The notes below the pieces were generated by a model, which saw only the letters and a list, made by a program, of their open reading frames with translations, had not been told where the DNA came from and did no database searches. This document shows positions 11,710-23,664 of a stretch of DNA of 64,000 nucleotides, one piece after another (the first letter of the stretch is position 1; each line of letters opens with the position of its first letter). The position numbers and the translations under genes are program-made. Origin of the DNA: Chaetomium olivaceum. Taxonomy: Eukaryota > Ascomycota > Sordariomycetes > Sordariales > Chaetomiaceae. The stretch is from the NCBI GenBank assembly GCA_039881045.1, contig JAYWVB010000007.1:806001-870000 (forward strand), written 5' to 3'.

Positions 11710-13667
11710 ATGGGGCAGGCTCTATCGAATGAGGATTCCGTTCCTCGCTCCCACGAGGAGCTAACCAAGGAGCTGGTGAGCGCTTCATTTGCAACCCACG
11801 TTATTGGGCCCACGGCCGCTGACCAGAATCTCACCGTTTTCTCATCTCTGTCTAGGCCAACAAGTTTGCGGAAAAGTGTTTTACGCCCCTTGAGTTGTAC
11901 TCTCTCAAGGATGTCTTCAACAGCCTCGCCGATCGTGAACACGAGGTCCGCTATCTAAAAGAGGGCACCATCGCACGATATCTCGAGGTCCCCGATGTTC
12001 TTGACGTGACCCCTGTGCTTTTCCAGATGGCATCCTACCTCGGCGCTTTCCCCTTCCTTCAGGATGCCCCTGCTGTCCTGGGTCTGGAGCAAATGGTCAT
12101 GGTTGTTACGATTCTAACAGAGAGATATCGGAGGGTCCTAACCAGCGGCGCTGCAAACCGGAGGAAACTTTTATTCAGAAGCTTGGCAGTCTACGACCGC
12201 AAGCTCTCTGAGCTGTCAGTGGATGAGGACGTCAAATCAAACGTGGAAATTGATCAGACGAAAGCCAGCCAGCATGGAATGGCAGCTCCGATTTCTACAT
12301 CACCCTCGGGTTTTGCTATCGACGAACCTGGAGATGATGAAGATCCGGGGCTTGACGACGGTGATGAGTTGGTTCTTGCGGCGTTCGACTCCTTGGACTA
12401 CATCAGTGCGTTTAAGCATGGGGGGCTTCCCGTCACCCATGGCGCCATGATACCGGCGGATAACTTTCGAAAGCTCATCATGCTTCTCCTCTTGGTGGCA
12501 CCGCTGGACCCGCAAGAGAGCCTATCGTCATATTCGATTCGGCTATCCGGTGATGAACTGGAGCAACTGCGGAGAACAGCCGGCTGTGTGCTTGCGGCCT
12601 TTGGAAACAGCGAACAGGTGCCTGGTGTCAAGTTTCCACGTTTCAATACAGTTATCCCAGCGTCAATGCCGTTTCTATTTGACGGCCTAAATGCCCTGTT
12701 CGAGCATTTTCTGTTTTCCAAGAACCTAGACTTTCACCGTCGCGTCGGGGGCCAAGATCAACCCGCCAAACCTCCACGGGAACCGATACAACCACCACTG
12801 GAGCACACCGGGTCGATTATGAACCTGAATATCCTATCCCAGATATCGTTCTTCATCCCAGGCCCGTCGCTTTTTCGGAGACTTCGTCTCTTATACTCCG
12901 GTGATGAGGACGGTTTTAGCATGGGAAGTTTTGAGTCCAAGGTCTTTAACTGGAGAGCGCCAACCATCCTACTCGTGAGCGGGACCCGTCTCCCGGAAGA
13001 AGTACTCCATGAGCATTCGGGGCCCGCTTCAGCATTTCTTTCTACCCTACCCTCACAACGCTTTCCACCCGGCAACAAGAGTGAAGACAAGCACCAAAGG
13101 GTGACATTTGGGGTGTACTTGGGCCAGACCTGGAAACATACGCATCGAGAGTGCTTCGGCAACGAAGACAGCATTCTCTTTCAACTAGAGCCGATCCACG
13201 ACGTTTTCCGGGCATCCACGGTGAACAAAGACTATGCATCATTCACGAAACCATCGGGCTCTGCGCCGCTGGGAGGGGTATCATTCGGCTGTCCGCCCCC
13301 GCAACCCACCCAAGCGTACCGCCGTTCCAGCATCATGTCACTTGGCCCGGTCTCCCTTGCCCTTGAAGACAGTTTTGAGTTCGGATGCTTCACACACAAC
13401 TACACGTCACAAGGCGGGGCGTTCCAGGCGAGCGTGGCGAGAAAGTTCGACTTCCAGGAGCGTTTCGATATCTCGAGCATTGAAGTATGGGGCTGCGGCG
13501 GCGACGAAGAGGCCAAGCATCAGGCCGAGCGTTGGGCTTGGGAGGCCAGGGAAGCTGAGGCGAGGAGGAAGATTAATCTCGGCACCGGTGACCGTGAGGC
13601 TGATCGGGCTTTGTTGGAGATGGCTGGTCTGGTTGGGGCAAATAGGAGCGGTGGTAGTATGGCCTAG
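11710..13667 (+). CDS. rtc5: Rtc5, TLDc-domain V-ATPase-interacting protein
   Basis: Two exons: 11710-11775 (MGQALSNEDS...HEELTKEL) and 11856-13667 (starting ANKFAEKCFTPLELYSLKDV), with a GTGAGC donor and TCTAG acceptor, giving 625 residues. The N-terminus begins MGQALS, fitting N-myristoylation (Gly2, Ser6). The central helical region (FQMASYLGAFPFLQDAPAVL) is followed by a long TLDc domain from about residue 320, ending SSIEVWGCGGDEEAKHQAE. In yeast, Rtc5 was named restriction of telomere capping 5, and more recent work places it at the vacuole membrane, acting on V-ATPase assembly; applying this here is family inference. The frame is intact throughout, showing that not every gene in this assembly is broken. 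Convergent with rcf1. Confidence 0.92.
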
Positions 13668-13920
13668 ACTCGGAGCGGCAAGTATGTTCGATACGAGGAA
13701 GTCCAGGTTATCAATTCGTCGTGGTGCTATACTTGATGTACATTTCCGGACGGAACAATTGAGAGGTGACCGAGCCATTGCTCGGAAGTGCGGTCAAGCT
13801 CGTTAAATCGTCGTGGTTTTGAAAAATGCAACGCCTAATTTATTTGATATATTACACACATGTTGTGCCCCTGGTGTACACGCTGAAAAGCTGTGGTATA
13901 CTTCATGGCCTTGTCTCCAA

Positions 13921-14678
13921 TCAGCTCGACCTCTCGGAGCCAGGCTTCTGGTCTTTTGTATCCTTGCCTGGAGCTTCCGGGGTTTTACTTGAACCGCCGA
14001 ACCAACCCCCTAGGAACCCAGAACTATTAGGCTTCTTCTCGCCGTCTGCTGATTGACTAGTGGCTTCAGATTTCTCTGTGCCCGTCGCCTCACCCTTGGC
14101 AGCCTTAGCCTCCTTGAAAGCGGCTCTCGCTTGTGCCGCGATGCCCTCAGACCCAGTTTCAGGGCGCGTTGAGCGCTCGGAGGCCCGCTTCCGCTTCTTG
14201 TCCATCATCTCCTGCAACGCCTTCTCTTCCTCGTCGCGCGCTTCCAGTTCCTTGATCCATCTCTGCCGCTTCTCCTCCGCCTCCTGCTGCTGCTTCAGCT
14301 TCCCGAGTTCCTTGCGCTTGTTACGGTCCTCGGCGTAGTACATGCCGCCACCGACCATGGCCAGCACTGTAAAACCCTGCGCCGCGACACGGGCTCGGAA
14401 CATGCGCTGGACCTTATGGTGGTCGCCGCGGCGCATCGCTCGGTAGGCATTCGTGAAGGCGGCAATGGTTAGGATGCAGCCAATCGGGACTAACGGCTCC
14501 TCCTTGAGCTTCCGGAGGATCTTTTGAGACCCAGATTCGTTATAGAAATCCCTGCGCGGGCCCCATGTGAGCCCTTGTGTACTCGCGGTCGGAGAGAAAG
14601 GAGGGCGTTCTGGCTGGCTTACTCATTGCCGTCAAAGGACGACGGCAGCGGCCGCCCGGATATCGGTCGGTCAGACAT
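13921..14678 (-). CDS. rcf1: Respiratory supercomplex factor 1 (HIG1 domain)
   Basis: Mitochondrial inner-membrane protein that helps associate cytochrome bc1 and cytochrome oxidase. Exon 1 (14678-14623) encodes MSDRPISGRPLPSSFDGNE; exon 2 (14551-13921) continues DFYNESGSQKILRKLKEEP, the classic start of the HIG1 domain. Two membrane segments follow (LVPIGCILTIAAFTNAYRAM and AAQGFTVLAMVGGGMYYAED) around RRGDHHKVQRMFRARV, the Q/RxRxRxxxQ-like HIG motif. The C-terminal half is a charged coiled coil (QQQEAEEKRQRWIKELEARD) and a low-complexity tail. Length 228 residues, normal for filamentous fungi. The frame is intact. Confidence 0.93.
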
Positions 14679-15246
14679 GGTGGAATTGCGCCGAGGCCTT
14701 GTTACCCTATCGGGTGTTGTTGGTCTGTAGGATGTACGATGGGATGGTTGTGGAATTCGCGACCTCGATCAATGCCGCAAGGCCCGGATTTCCACGGCTC
14801 CCGGCTCACATACGATTGTGGGGTAGACAAGCACAGGCCACTTCTCGAACCGCCTGCCCTCTTTCAAACGGGCGGGACGAACAACCTGAAAACTGCACTA
14901 TCAGACAAAGTCCTGTTGCGAAATAAATCCATGCAGTAGTAGCTTACCACCAACGCCTCTCAAACTAGCATCTATGTTTTACCTATTGTAATGATAGAAA
15001 GTTTCAGGCGCACCAAGCCGTTTCGCAGCGCATATAGAATCCATATTTGACACTCCGAAGTTGACGTACCCCCAAAACCCCGCCAAACAAGCCAAGGTGA
15101 AATGCCAAGCAAGGAGATGATGCACAGGACCCACTAAAATTCTCGCCCAACCCAAAGATTGCCGAAAACGGAGCTTGTAATTGCTCTTTAAGACACCAAA
15201 AAGTCAAAAACTTGAAGCTTGAGATAGTCAAAGGCGCAATCGGATC
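14679..15246. promoter_or_regulatory. Divergent upstream region of rcf1 and threonine deaminase
   Basis: 568 bp between divergent start codons. It holds both promoters; no specific site (such as a convincing TGACTC element) was identified by eye. Confidence 0.35.
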
Positions 15247-17205
15247 ATGGCTTCCTCAGTTACCGCTGATCCTTCTGGGGTCAACGGGGTCGAAGAAATT
15301 GATGCCGGCAATAGTACCGGTAGCACTACTCAGACAACCCAGACGCCCCAAACGACGACACAAACACCCTCTCACAGCGATGGGCCCCTGGCCAGGACGC
15401 CGTCTCTGAGCAGCTTCTCGCTCACCGAATACAGCGCAAAGCCAGTGGCTTCAGTTGACCGAAACTCAAATATTAAGAAGATTGTTCCTGACGAGTTACT
15501 ATTGCCGAATGGCTACCCGGATGTGAGTCACCCAAACCTCCACAGCCCGCACCCACCGCGAGGGTGCCAGCGACGCATCGCCATTGCCCAGCCCATTGGC
15601 CCCCAAGGCTGTCATGGACACAACGAGGGCGCTCTACGCTTTCCATTGATGTGTGACTGAAACGGGTTCCAGTACTTGCGCCTCATCATCACCTCGTACC
15701 CCCGGGTCAGGGAGGTATGCAGCGAGATCCCGCTGGTCCACGCGGTCAACCTTAGCAACCGCCTGGAATGCAAGGTGTTGCTGAAGCGCGAGGATGAGCA
15801 ACCCGTCTTTAGTTTCAAGCTGCGGGGCGCCTACAACAAGATGGCCCATCTGGACCGCGCCGAGTCCTGGAAGGGTGTGGTGTGCTGCAGCGCCGGCAAC
15901 CATGCCCAAGGAGTAGCGTACTCCGCCAGGAAGCTAAAGATCCCGGCCACCATCGTGATGCCCAAGGGTACACCTAGCATCAAGCATCTCAACGTGTCGA
16001 GGATGGGGGGCCATGTCGTGCTTCACGGGGAGGATTTTGACGAAGCCAAGGAGGAATGCGCCCGGCGGGAAAAGCAGGGTGGCCTGATCAACATCCCGCC
16101 CTTTGACGATCCGTATGTCATCGCCGGCCAGGGCACCATAGGCATGGAGATCCTCTCCCAGACGAACCTCCAGAAGCTCCGCGCTATCTTCTGCTGCGTT
16201 GGCGGCGGCGGCCTGATTGCCGGTGTCGGTGTCTACGTGAAGCGCATTGCGCCGCATGTCAAGATCATTGGCGTGGAGACCTACGATGCGGACGCCATGA
16301 CCCAGTCTCTATCGAAGGGCGAGCGCGTACTTCTAAAAGACGTTGGCCTATTCGCAGACGGAGCGGCAGTCAAGACCGTGGGTGAGGAGACCTTCCGCAT
16401 CTGCCAAGAAGTGGTGGACGAGATGGTTCGGGTGACGACAGATGAGGCGTGCGCCGCCATCAAGGACATGTTTGAGGACACTCGGTCCGTCGTCGAGCCC
16501 GCCGGTGCCCTGGCCATTGCCGGTCTCAAAAAGTGGGTTGCCGCCAACCCATCTGGCGATCCGTCAAGGTCCGTCGTGGCCATCACGTCAGGCGCAAACA
16601 TGAACTTTGACCGCCTGGGTTTCGTCGCCGCTCGCGCCACATATGGTGAAGGGAGGGAGGCGCTCCTCGCAGCCAAGATCCCGGAGAGTCCTGGAGCGTT
16701 TGCCGAGCTGATCAACGCCGTCATGCCTCATTCCGTAACCGAGTTCAGCTACCGGTACGCCAACGAAACCGAGGCCAACGTGCTGGTTGGTATCTCGCTC
16801 ACTGCACCGGGCAGCCAGCGCGCTCAGGAACTACAGAGCATCATTAGCCGCATCAAGCAGTCGGGGACCATGAGCGTGACTGACTTGTCTGGGGACGAGC
16901 TCGCGAAGAGCCATCTCCGGTACATGGTGGGCGGCCAGTCCAGTGTTCCAAACGAACGGCTCTACATGTTCCGCTTTCCTGAGCGGCCCGGTGCCCTGGA
17001 GAGATTCCTTCGCACGCTACGACCAAAGTATAACATCAGCCTATTCCAGTACCGAAACTACGGAGGAGATATTGGTCAGGTGTTGACGGGTATCCTGTGC
17101 CCGGACGACGAAGTATGCGAACTGCAACAATTCCTGAAGGAGATTGGGTACCCGTGGGAGGACTGTACAGACTCTGAAGTATTCAAAACTTTCCTGAGGG
17201 CATAG
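15247..17205 (+). CDS. ilv1: Threonine deaminase (threonine dehydratase), isoleucine biosynthesis
   Basis: PLP enzyme converting threonine to 2-oxobutanoate, the first committed step of isoleucine synthesis, in mitochondria. Exon 1 (15247-15522) encodes a Ser/Thr/Gln-rich N-terminal extension, plausibly a targeting region, and ends PDELLLPNGYPD; a 150-nt intron follows. Exon 2 (15673-17205) starts YLRLIITSYPRVREV. The PLP lysine lies in FSFKLRGAYNKM, the glycine-rich phosphate loop is CVGGGGLIAGVGVY, and SAGNHAQGVAYSA is conserved. Two C-terminal regulatory ACT-like domains (about residues 420-600) include FPERPGALERFL. About 602 residues, intact. Allosteric inhibition by isoleucine is expected from the family. 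Confidence 0.95.
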
Positions 17206-17636
17206 GTTGGGGGCACATTGACTTAGAGTAGAGTACTAAAGATTTCAGCGCTTCTCTTTGCACATATAATCCGGGTTGAAATGGAGTGTACGGACCTATA
17301 ATTAATAGGGTGAGCTGTCCACTTCCTTGTATTTGATAACTTTTCCATTCATCCTCACTCACAACCCAAAGCGGGTTTTTAGCGTTCCGATAATATTCTT
17401 GTCGCCAAACAAGATTGTCTACGCCACTTGACTCCATTTGTTTTCTTTGTTCTGCCCGGATTATGAAATACTAGCCCCAACCCCTCCCGGTTTGCTTCTA
17501 GCCCATCCCACCCTCCTCTGTCTTTTCTCCCCAAGTTCTTAAAAGTGCCAACACGTCTTGTTTCTTCAACGCAATATCCTCACACTCTAGCTTTGTCTTA
17601 CTCCTCCTATGCGCTGCCCGAAGCACCGGCTTCGCG
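17206..17636. other. Intergenic, tandem genes
   Basis: 3' flank of ilv1 and leader of the next plus-strand gene. The last 170 bp are pyrimidine-rich on the plus strand, as common in fungal 5' regions. Confidence 0.35.
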
Positions 17637-19514
17637 ATGCCAACCAGCCCGTCAACCCGTCGCCCAAAGCCCTCTACAGCTCCGCCAACGGTCCGTCAGC
17701 AGAAGCTGAAGGACACTGTTGGTGTGCATGCGGACGACGCTTCCTCAGCTGCCACGATCGAGCAAGACACGGATGAACAAACCACACATAGACAGACCAT
17801 GGACGATACTATGGACAATGAGATCAAAGGGCGGGTGATAACTACTGGGATGGAGACGAATATGCCTGCCATCAACACATCGATTGATGAACCTCATGGC
17901 TACGTTCCGAGTGGCCTCGCCAAACTCTTCACCCGGGTCCTAGTATTGCTGGCGCTCTCCTTGCCTTTCATACAACTGCCAGCGTTTGCTTTGCCAGCCG
18001 CACGGCTGCTAAAGTCCTTTTCCCTCTCGCTCATGGCCGCGATCGACCCGTTTCTGTACTTGCTAGTGTTCTTGTATCTCGTTTCGAGATTGCTCTACGC
18101 CCTATGCCAGGATCTTCTAGCGCTGTTGAGAATTCTGCGCCCGGCCCCGGGGCCGCTTAAGGTCATTCGCCAGGACTTCCTGACACTTCTGACCTTCTTC
18201 TGTTATCCGGTCTTGAAATTGCTCAACTTCGTCTCCCAGCATCTCCCAGCATCTCTCAGGACCTTCTCCCAGACACTTCTGTGCCTATTCTTCAGGCTGC
18301 CCCATATTTTCTGCTCGCCCTTCTCGCTCTCAAAACGGCTAAACCGCCTCGGTCGGGTCTGTCGATGGTTCTTGATTACCTATGCCACGTGGATGGGCTT
18401 TACCTACACCATCTCACTCGTCTTCGACTACCGTCAGGACGCTCTATTGGACATGGTATGCGCCACGCCCTATGTTGGCCCTCAGCTGGTGCTATGCCAG
18501 CCAGCAGGATTGTCTTCGCCACATGGACGGGATCTATTGACTGGAATAACGCTGCCATGAGAGAGACTTGCCAATGCCGCTAAGTGCGTGGCCCGGGACC
18601 ACGAGCTTGCGTGGCATATGCAGAGTCACCATGACGCCCTCCACGATCTCAAGATCCGCGTCGAACTTGGCCAATTATCGGAGAGAACAAAGCGTCAACT
18701 TGATAGTCCGCTTGCTCGTCTCATAGATGACACATGGACCACAGCTCGGTACGACTTATCCCCCATCCGTACTCGCTACTTCCGCTAATATGCCGTATCT
18801 AGGTTATTGACGCAATTCACGTCTTCGATCAATGACAGCATCAACCTCATAAAGATCCTTGACGCACATACTATCGACTTGCTCGATGAAGTTGCACGGG
18901 ATACCAAAGTCCAACCACAGGAAACGGAGGCGCTCTTGAGCCGTATATTGACGGCGATACACCCGCTGGCGGGTATGGTGGCTCATGTTTCGCCCGCATT
19001 GCAAGTAAAGCGGTTGCTCAAGTCTACTGAGCAGGAACTTTCCAAAAACATCGACGAGCTGCTCGACGAATCAGATGCTCTATTGATGGTGCTCCTTCAA
19101 ATCGATATGGATCTCAAGGAGATCTTGAGTACCACCAATAACGAACTCTTTGCCACTTCTTCTTCTCTCAATATTCTCCAAGACCTATGGATCTTCATTA
19201 CACGGAAAATGGACATTAACGTGGATACCTACGGGCAGAGGAAGCTGCTGGGGGATATCACGCGCTTTTACGATGTGGCTAATGGGATGGTGCGAGATGT
19301 TAGAGCCTCGCTCCTTGACGCCAGAGCCAATATGGGAACGTTCAAGGTCGCACGTTTCAGGACGAACACCCTGCTCGAGGTACATCCACCCCATGTCATC
19401 GCAGCTATGCTCCGTAGGTCCACAGAGGTGTTAGAGGCGAGCACACAGAAGTTCGAAGGCAAAGGCACTAGAATTGCGGAGGTCCTTCCGAAGGGAAAGG
19501 GGGAAGCTTCATAG
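17637..19514 (+). CDS. Membrane protein with helical C-terminal half, function unknown
   Basis: Three exons fit: 17637-18455, 18564-18748 and 18803-19514, giving 571 residues. The N-terminal 90 residues are polar, Thr-rich and acidic. Several hydrophobic segments follow between about residues 97 and 260 (LFTRVLVLLALSLPFIQLPA, PFLYLLVFLYLVSRLLYAL, WFLITYATWMGFTYTISLVF). The C-terminal 300 residues are a helix-rich soluble domain (SINDSINLIKILDAHTIDLL, LLQIDMDLKEILSTTNN). The TGA at 18558 looks like a nonsense codon but lies inside an intron with a good GTATGC donor after DALLDM and an AG acceptor at 18563, after which the frame resumes RLANAAKCVARDHELAWH. I do not recognise the family. Confidence 0.7.
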
Positions 19515-19766
19515 GGGATTTCTGCTTTCAAGAAACCTGCAGGGAAATACCTTGGTCGAGAAAGAGGCAACAAGGGAAGAAAAGAATAGTATAACACTAA
19601 CTGTGTTTATTTTCAGGATACCCAAGTATCTGACTGTGCCATGTTGTTTCATATGCCACAATAAGGGTATAGTGAACTAGTGCCCACCCCTTAGTTCTCT
19701 GCCTTCAACTTGGGCCCCTCAGCATCCAACCCCCCCCTCTTGCACGCCGCAACCGGTAATACACTA

Positions 19767-21133
19767 TCATTGTTTCGCCTCCCTCCCTCTCACCACGCCA
19801 TGCCAATGCCCCTCACTTCCAACCTGCTCCGTACTCCTCCCCTCCGTCACCAACACATCGTCGTCACTGAACCGACGACGGTTGATAGGACTCCGAGGCC
19901 TCGTAATCATCGTCTGCTGAGACGTGTCTTCCTCGTCGGACAAGATGCTCCGCATACGATGAACAAACGGCCGCAGCGTGACGACCGACGCACAGCTGAT
20001 GCCGACGTTGACCTCGATCAGGGCGTAAATGGCGCTAGGGACCTTGTCCCAGCTCGGGTCAAGCGATGTGCCCGAAGGGTAGAGCGTGTGGAGGCGTACG
20101 GCGGAGATGATGCAGGCTCTGGAAACATAGAGAATGTAAGCGTGGCTGACTGATGTGTAGACACTGGGGGCACGGGTATTTGCCAGTGTGATTGGAGGCT
20201 ACGCTGGGGGGTAACGTACGATCCGCCAAAGGCCAACACCACTCCGAGGAGGATCCGTTGTTTCAGCGGCGCGTTAGAATGTCGGAGGATGTAGAGCGGG
20301 CCGAGGAGGATCACAAAGTCCATGACCATGTTCCAGCCCTGTGAGGCGAACATGAACCAGGTGTTGTTGTAGATGCACCGCGCTCCGGGGACGCCAGGCG
20401 TCCATTGGGAGTAGAAAGGGATGCAACGAAACATGCGGAGGACGATGAATATCAGGTACCCCGTGCACAGGACGGCTATTAAAGCGTGGCACAGTCGCTT
20501 GTCCGAAGGCAGGACGCCGAGGCGGGTGTATTGGAGCAGGACGGACAGCTTCAGGAAGAAGTGCGTGAGGGAGTAGAGTTGGGTGATGGCAATGCCAACC
20601 TATCGCTCGCTGCTTTAGCAGCATTCAGCTTGACACGGGGGCCTGCTGGTATGGTGTCTACCTTGATGAACTCGGTCATGTCAGCGGAAGAGATAGTTTC
20701 GATGTGTCGCCCACTGCCGTATACAACGGCTGAAGGTCAGTTAGCGGCGTTCCCACCCTCAAATGACAATGCCCACAACTGAAGACGTGCCACGCTTCCA
20801 TTAGACGTACCCAAGTGGTTGGTAACCGACAGGAGCACAGTGCACACCTGCGGCATCTGTCAGCTACTGTTGGGCACTCTACGCCACCGAACTAAAGAAG
20901 TAACATGCAGTGCAACGAGACCGCGTGGGGAAGGAATTCCGTACCAAGGCAATGACAATGCTCAAATCTTCCCAGAAACGCTTCCTGATTAGGACGAGCC
21001 GCGTGTAGATTCGCAACGCTGTCAGGATGGCGGGAAGGATCGGGCAGATGATGACAGCAGCGGTGAGTTGGTAGCCCCGGGACTCGTTCCGGCGGTTTGG
21101 ATCTGGCGTCATCGTGGGACGAGGGGTTGACAT
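19767..21133 (-). CDS. Fungal rhodopsin-like 7TM membrane protein (Fung_rhodopsin/SAT4 type)
   Basis: Five exons (21133-20945, 20847-20811, 20729-20662, 20599-20220, 20118-19767), all in frame. N-terminus MSTPRPTMTPDPNRR; helix 1 is YQLTAAVIICPILPAILTAL followed by RIYTRLVLIRKRFWEDLSIV, the hallmark R-x-Y-x-R...WEDxxI of this fungal family. Exon 3 carries GRHIETISSADMTEFIK. Exon 4 holds helices 3-5 with RMFRCIPFYSQWTPG (family xxCxPxxxxW) and WNMVMDFVILLGPLYIL. Exon 5 holds helices 6-7 (YALIEVNVGISCASVVTLRP) and a cytoplasmic tail. Members are abundant in ascomycetes and mostly uncharacterised; despite the name they are not shown to be photoreceptors. Confidence 0.87.
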
Positions 21134-21649
21134 GGTCAACTGAAACCGAAGATGGCGGTCAAAATAAACTTCTTTGTCAGTATGGTCACCTAAGCCTGCG
21201 CAAGGGGAGGGGAAATTTGAGGAGTTGAAGTCGGTACGGAAAGGCTCGCCCACCGGCCATCTATATGGAGTTTACCTAGCTATTGAGGACACAGAATCTA
21301 ATCGGCACGCCTCAAGCCAATGCGATCAAAAGCAACATCGCATCACACCGGGACAGTTCCCCGCAAACATCGGTGACTGGGGCTTAAAATTAAATCTGGG
21401 CGAATTGGAACGGTGAGTCCTGTTTGGGTTTCCTACCTTTCACCGAGCCTACGCCACCGGCCAAACTGCCCAATGTGCTCGACAGCCCCCGGATGTTGCC
21501 GCGCAGACCACAAAAAATTGATCATGTACTTCGTAGTTATGAAACTCCCGGTTCCCAAGCTTCCAGATCAACAGCATCCAAGAAGACCTGGATCCAGCCA
21601 CTGGGGGTGTCAAGAAGCCACCCAATGTTACCTGTAACGCCTCCCGCCA
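21134..21649. other. Intergenic, no gene seen
   Basis: Upstream of the 7TM gene and downstream of the carboxylesterase, both on the minus strand. Open frames have no domain. Confidence 0.35.
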
Positions 21650-23664
21650 CTAACAGGGGCCGCTATACTTGTCCAAGATCTCGGCAGGCGCCACATAGGA
21701 CGCGCTGGGCCCCGTGGCGTTACCAAACACGACAACTTGACGGCTCGCTTCCGTGTACTTGGGCCACTTCTGGCCGAGGTGGTCGCGGGGATCTGCCGAG
21801 GGGTTGGCGGCTAGGGAGACCCAGGCGGCTGTTTTGGGGAAGCGGTCAGTGTCCATGTTGGACAATAACTAATTGGACTGAGGATCGGTGGTGCGGACAA
21901 GGACTTACCTTCCATTGCGAAGCTCGTCTGCCATTCGAGCTCGGTCGAGTTGCCGCGGAACTGGTAGTGCGTGCCGAAGACGAGGGGGATATCAGCTGTG
22001 TCTTGGTCAACATCCTTCTACCGCTGCCATTGCCCATATCTCTCCCACGAGAAACAATCCCCAAAATGAAGAGAAGAAGGCACGAACAGCTATGCATGCC
22101 CCCAAGCCAGTACCGAGGCGTGATGTTGCTGAAGTTGCCCGAGAAGAGATAAACGTATGTCGGCAACCCATGCTCGGCGCGGGCACTGCGCGGAGCACGT
22201 CAGCGAGGTACTCATATGCTTGAAATCGGGGCACACTCACACTATCTCTCTCCTGACGCCGCATGCCAGTCCCCCGGCTCCCGGTGAAGTTCCGTTCGGC
22301 GGTGCTGTGGCGTTGATGTTGAATGGCAGGAACGCAGCCGCCTCGTTATACGTGAACCCGGTGATCAGTGGCTGCATCCCCGGGAGGCGGTATTCCGAGT
22401 TAGTCTTGTAATACCTTATGCAGCCACAAGTGTAGACGTCGCTGCATGTGGTGCAAGGGTCTGATACGTACCAGCTTAGCGACCAGCCCTCTTTCGAGCC
22501 TCTCTGTTAGGTTCGCAAAGAGACTGACGCCATCGGCGATGGGGCGGAACAGCCCGCGGTTGGGATCCGTGTTGGCTTCATTGACTTTTTGTTGCAGCAC
22601 TGGTGCTTCAAGCTTTTGCATGCACTCGACTTCGGCCGCCCCCGTGAGGTTGGCGCATCCAGCAGTCTGCGCCAGGTCGTGAAAGAGCGTAGTGTTTGTC
22701 GGGTTGTTGGCCCCGATACCGGCCGACGAGGCGATGAAGCCGCGGACGATAGGCTTCTCGGGGTACGCGTACGCCTGAGATAGAACAGCCGAGGAACCAG
22801 CAGACTGGCCGTAGAGAACCATGCGGTCGGGGTCGCCGCTGGTTGCCGGGAGAAAGTGCATTAGTAAAAGACGCAATTGAGATGTTAGCGGACAGGACTG
22901 GAGCCTCTGAGTTCACTCACCCAAATCCCGCAATGTTGTCCTTGAGCATTCATTCCACACTGTCGAGGGCGTTAGTTGGAGAACAATATCTACCTATCCC
23001 GGGGGGGAACACGTACACCAGCCGGATATCCAGCAGCCCAGCGTTTTTGTTGGCGATCGGCGAGTTAGGGAAGCCGAAGATACCGAGACGATAACTGACA
23101 GGAGATAAATCAGCACATTCGTCTCATAGGGGCCACAATTTAGAGTTATATACTTGAAGGTAACGACAACATGCGTCTGCGTCCTCTGAATCCACTGGTC
23201 TGGGACCTGATACGGCGCATGGCCGCCGCCCTCCCTAAAGCCGCCTCCGCACACCCAGATGATGACGGGCACCTTCTTCTGAACGGGCTTCCGCGGACCC
23301 CAGATGTTGAGATACAAACAGTCCTCGCTCTGGGAATCCGTGTTCTGGAACTCGGGCATCAATTCCCAGAAAGCGCCCGTCCTGTTGCCGGTCTGGAAAC
23401 AAATAGGCTTGTAGGATTTCGCGTCGGCGTGGCCGTAGTTGGGCGCTCTTTTGGGAGGCATAAAGCGTAGATCCCCGACGGGGGGCTGGCCGTACGGGAT
23501 GCCGAGCCATTGGTTCACATCGGGGCCCGTGGAGTTGACGAAACCCGTGTAAGTACCGCTAGTGGTTTTGACAGTGAGACTCTGGTTGTGTCGCTGTCTG
23601 TCCGGATCTCGGGCCCCCGTTCGGGGGGCAACAACATAAAATAGGCAAGAATGTTAAACCGCAT
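21650..23664 (-). pseudogene. Type-B carboxylesterase/lipase, possibly inactivated
   Basis: Eight exons fit a secreted alpha/beta-hydrolase of the cholinesterase/carboxylesterase family: 23664-23154, 23094-23017, 22959-22921, 22838-22472, 22371-22241, 22185-22088, 21995-21909, 21828-21650. Landmarks are WLGIPYGQPPVGDLRF, SEDCLYLNIWGPRK, YRLGIFGFPNSPIANKNAG, the nucleophile elbow GQSAGSSA, PLITGFTYNEAAAF and the catalytic His in YWLGGMHSSD; it ends EILDKYSGPC. Two lesions: an apparent lost base in a run of six G (23623-23628) between the N-terminal MRFNILAYFMLL and the mature domain, and an in-frame TGA at 22950-22952 where the family has Trp (VE-stop-MLKDNIAGFG). The first may be an assembly indel; the TGA is a substitution and harder to dismiss. 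Several N-glycosylation sequons fit secretion. Confidence 0.8.

Noticed and set aside
18558..18560. In-frame TGA splitting the TM protein gene
   Set aside because: A GTATGC donor at 18456 and an AG acceptor at 18563 form a 108-nt intron that removes the TGA and keeps the frame, so it is not needed as a nonsense mutation.
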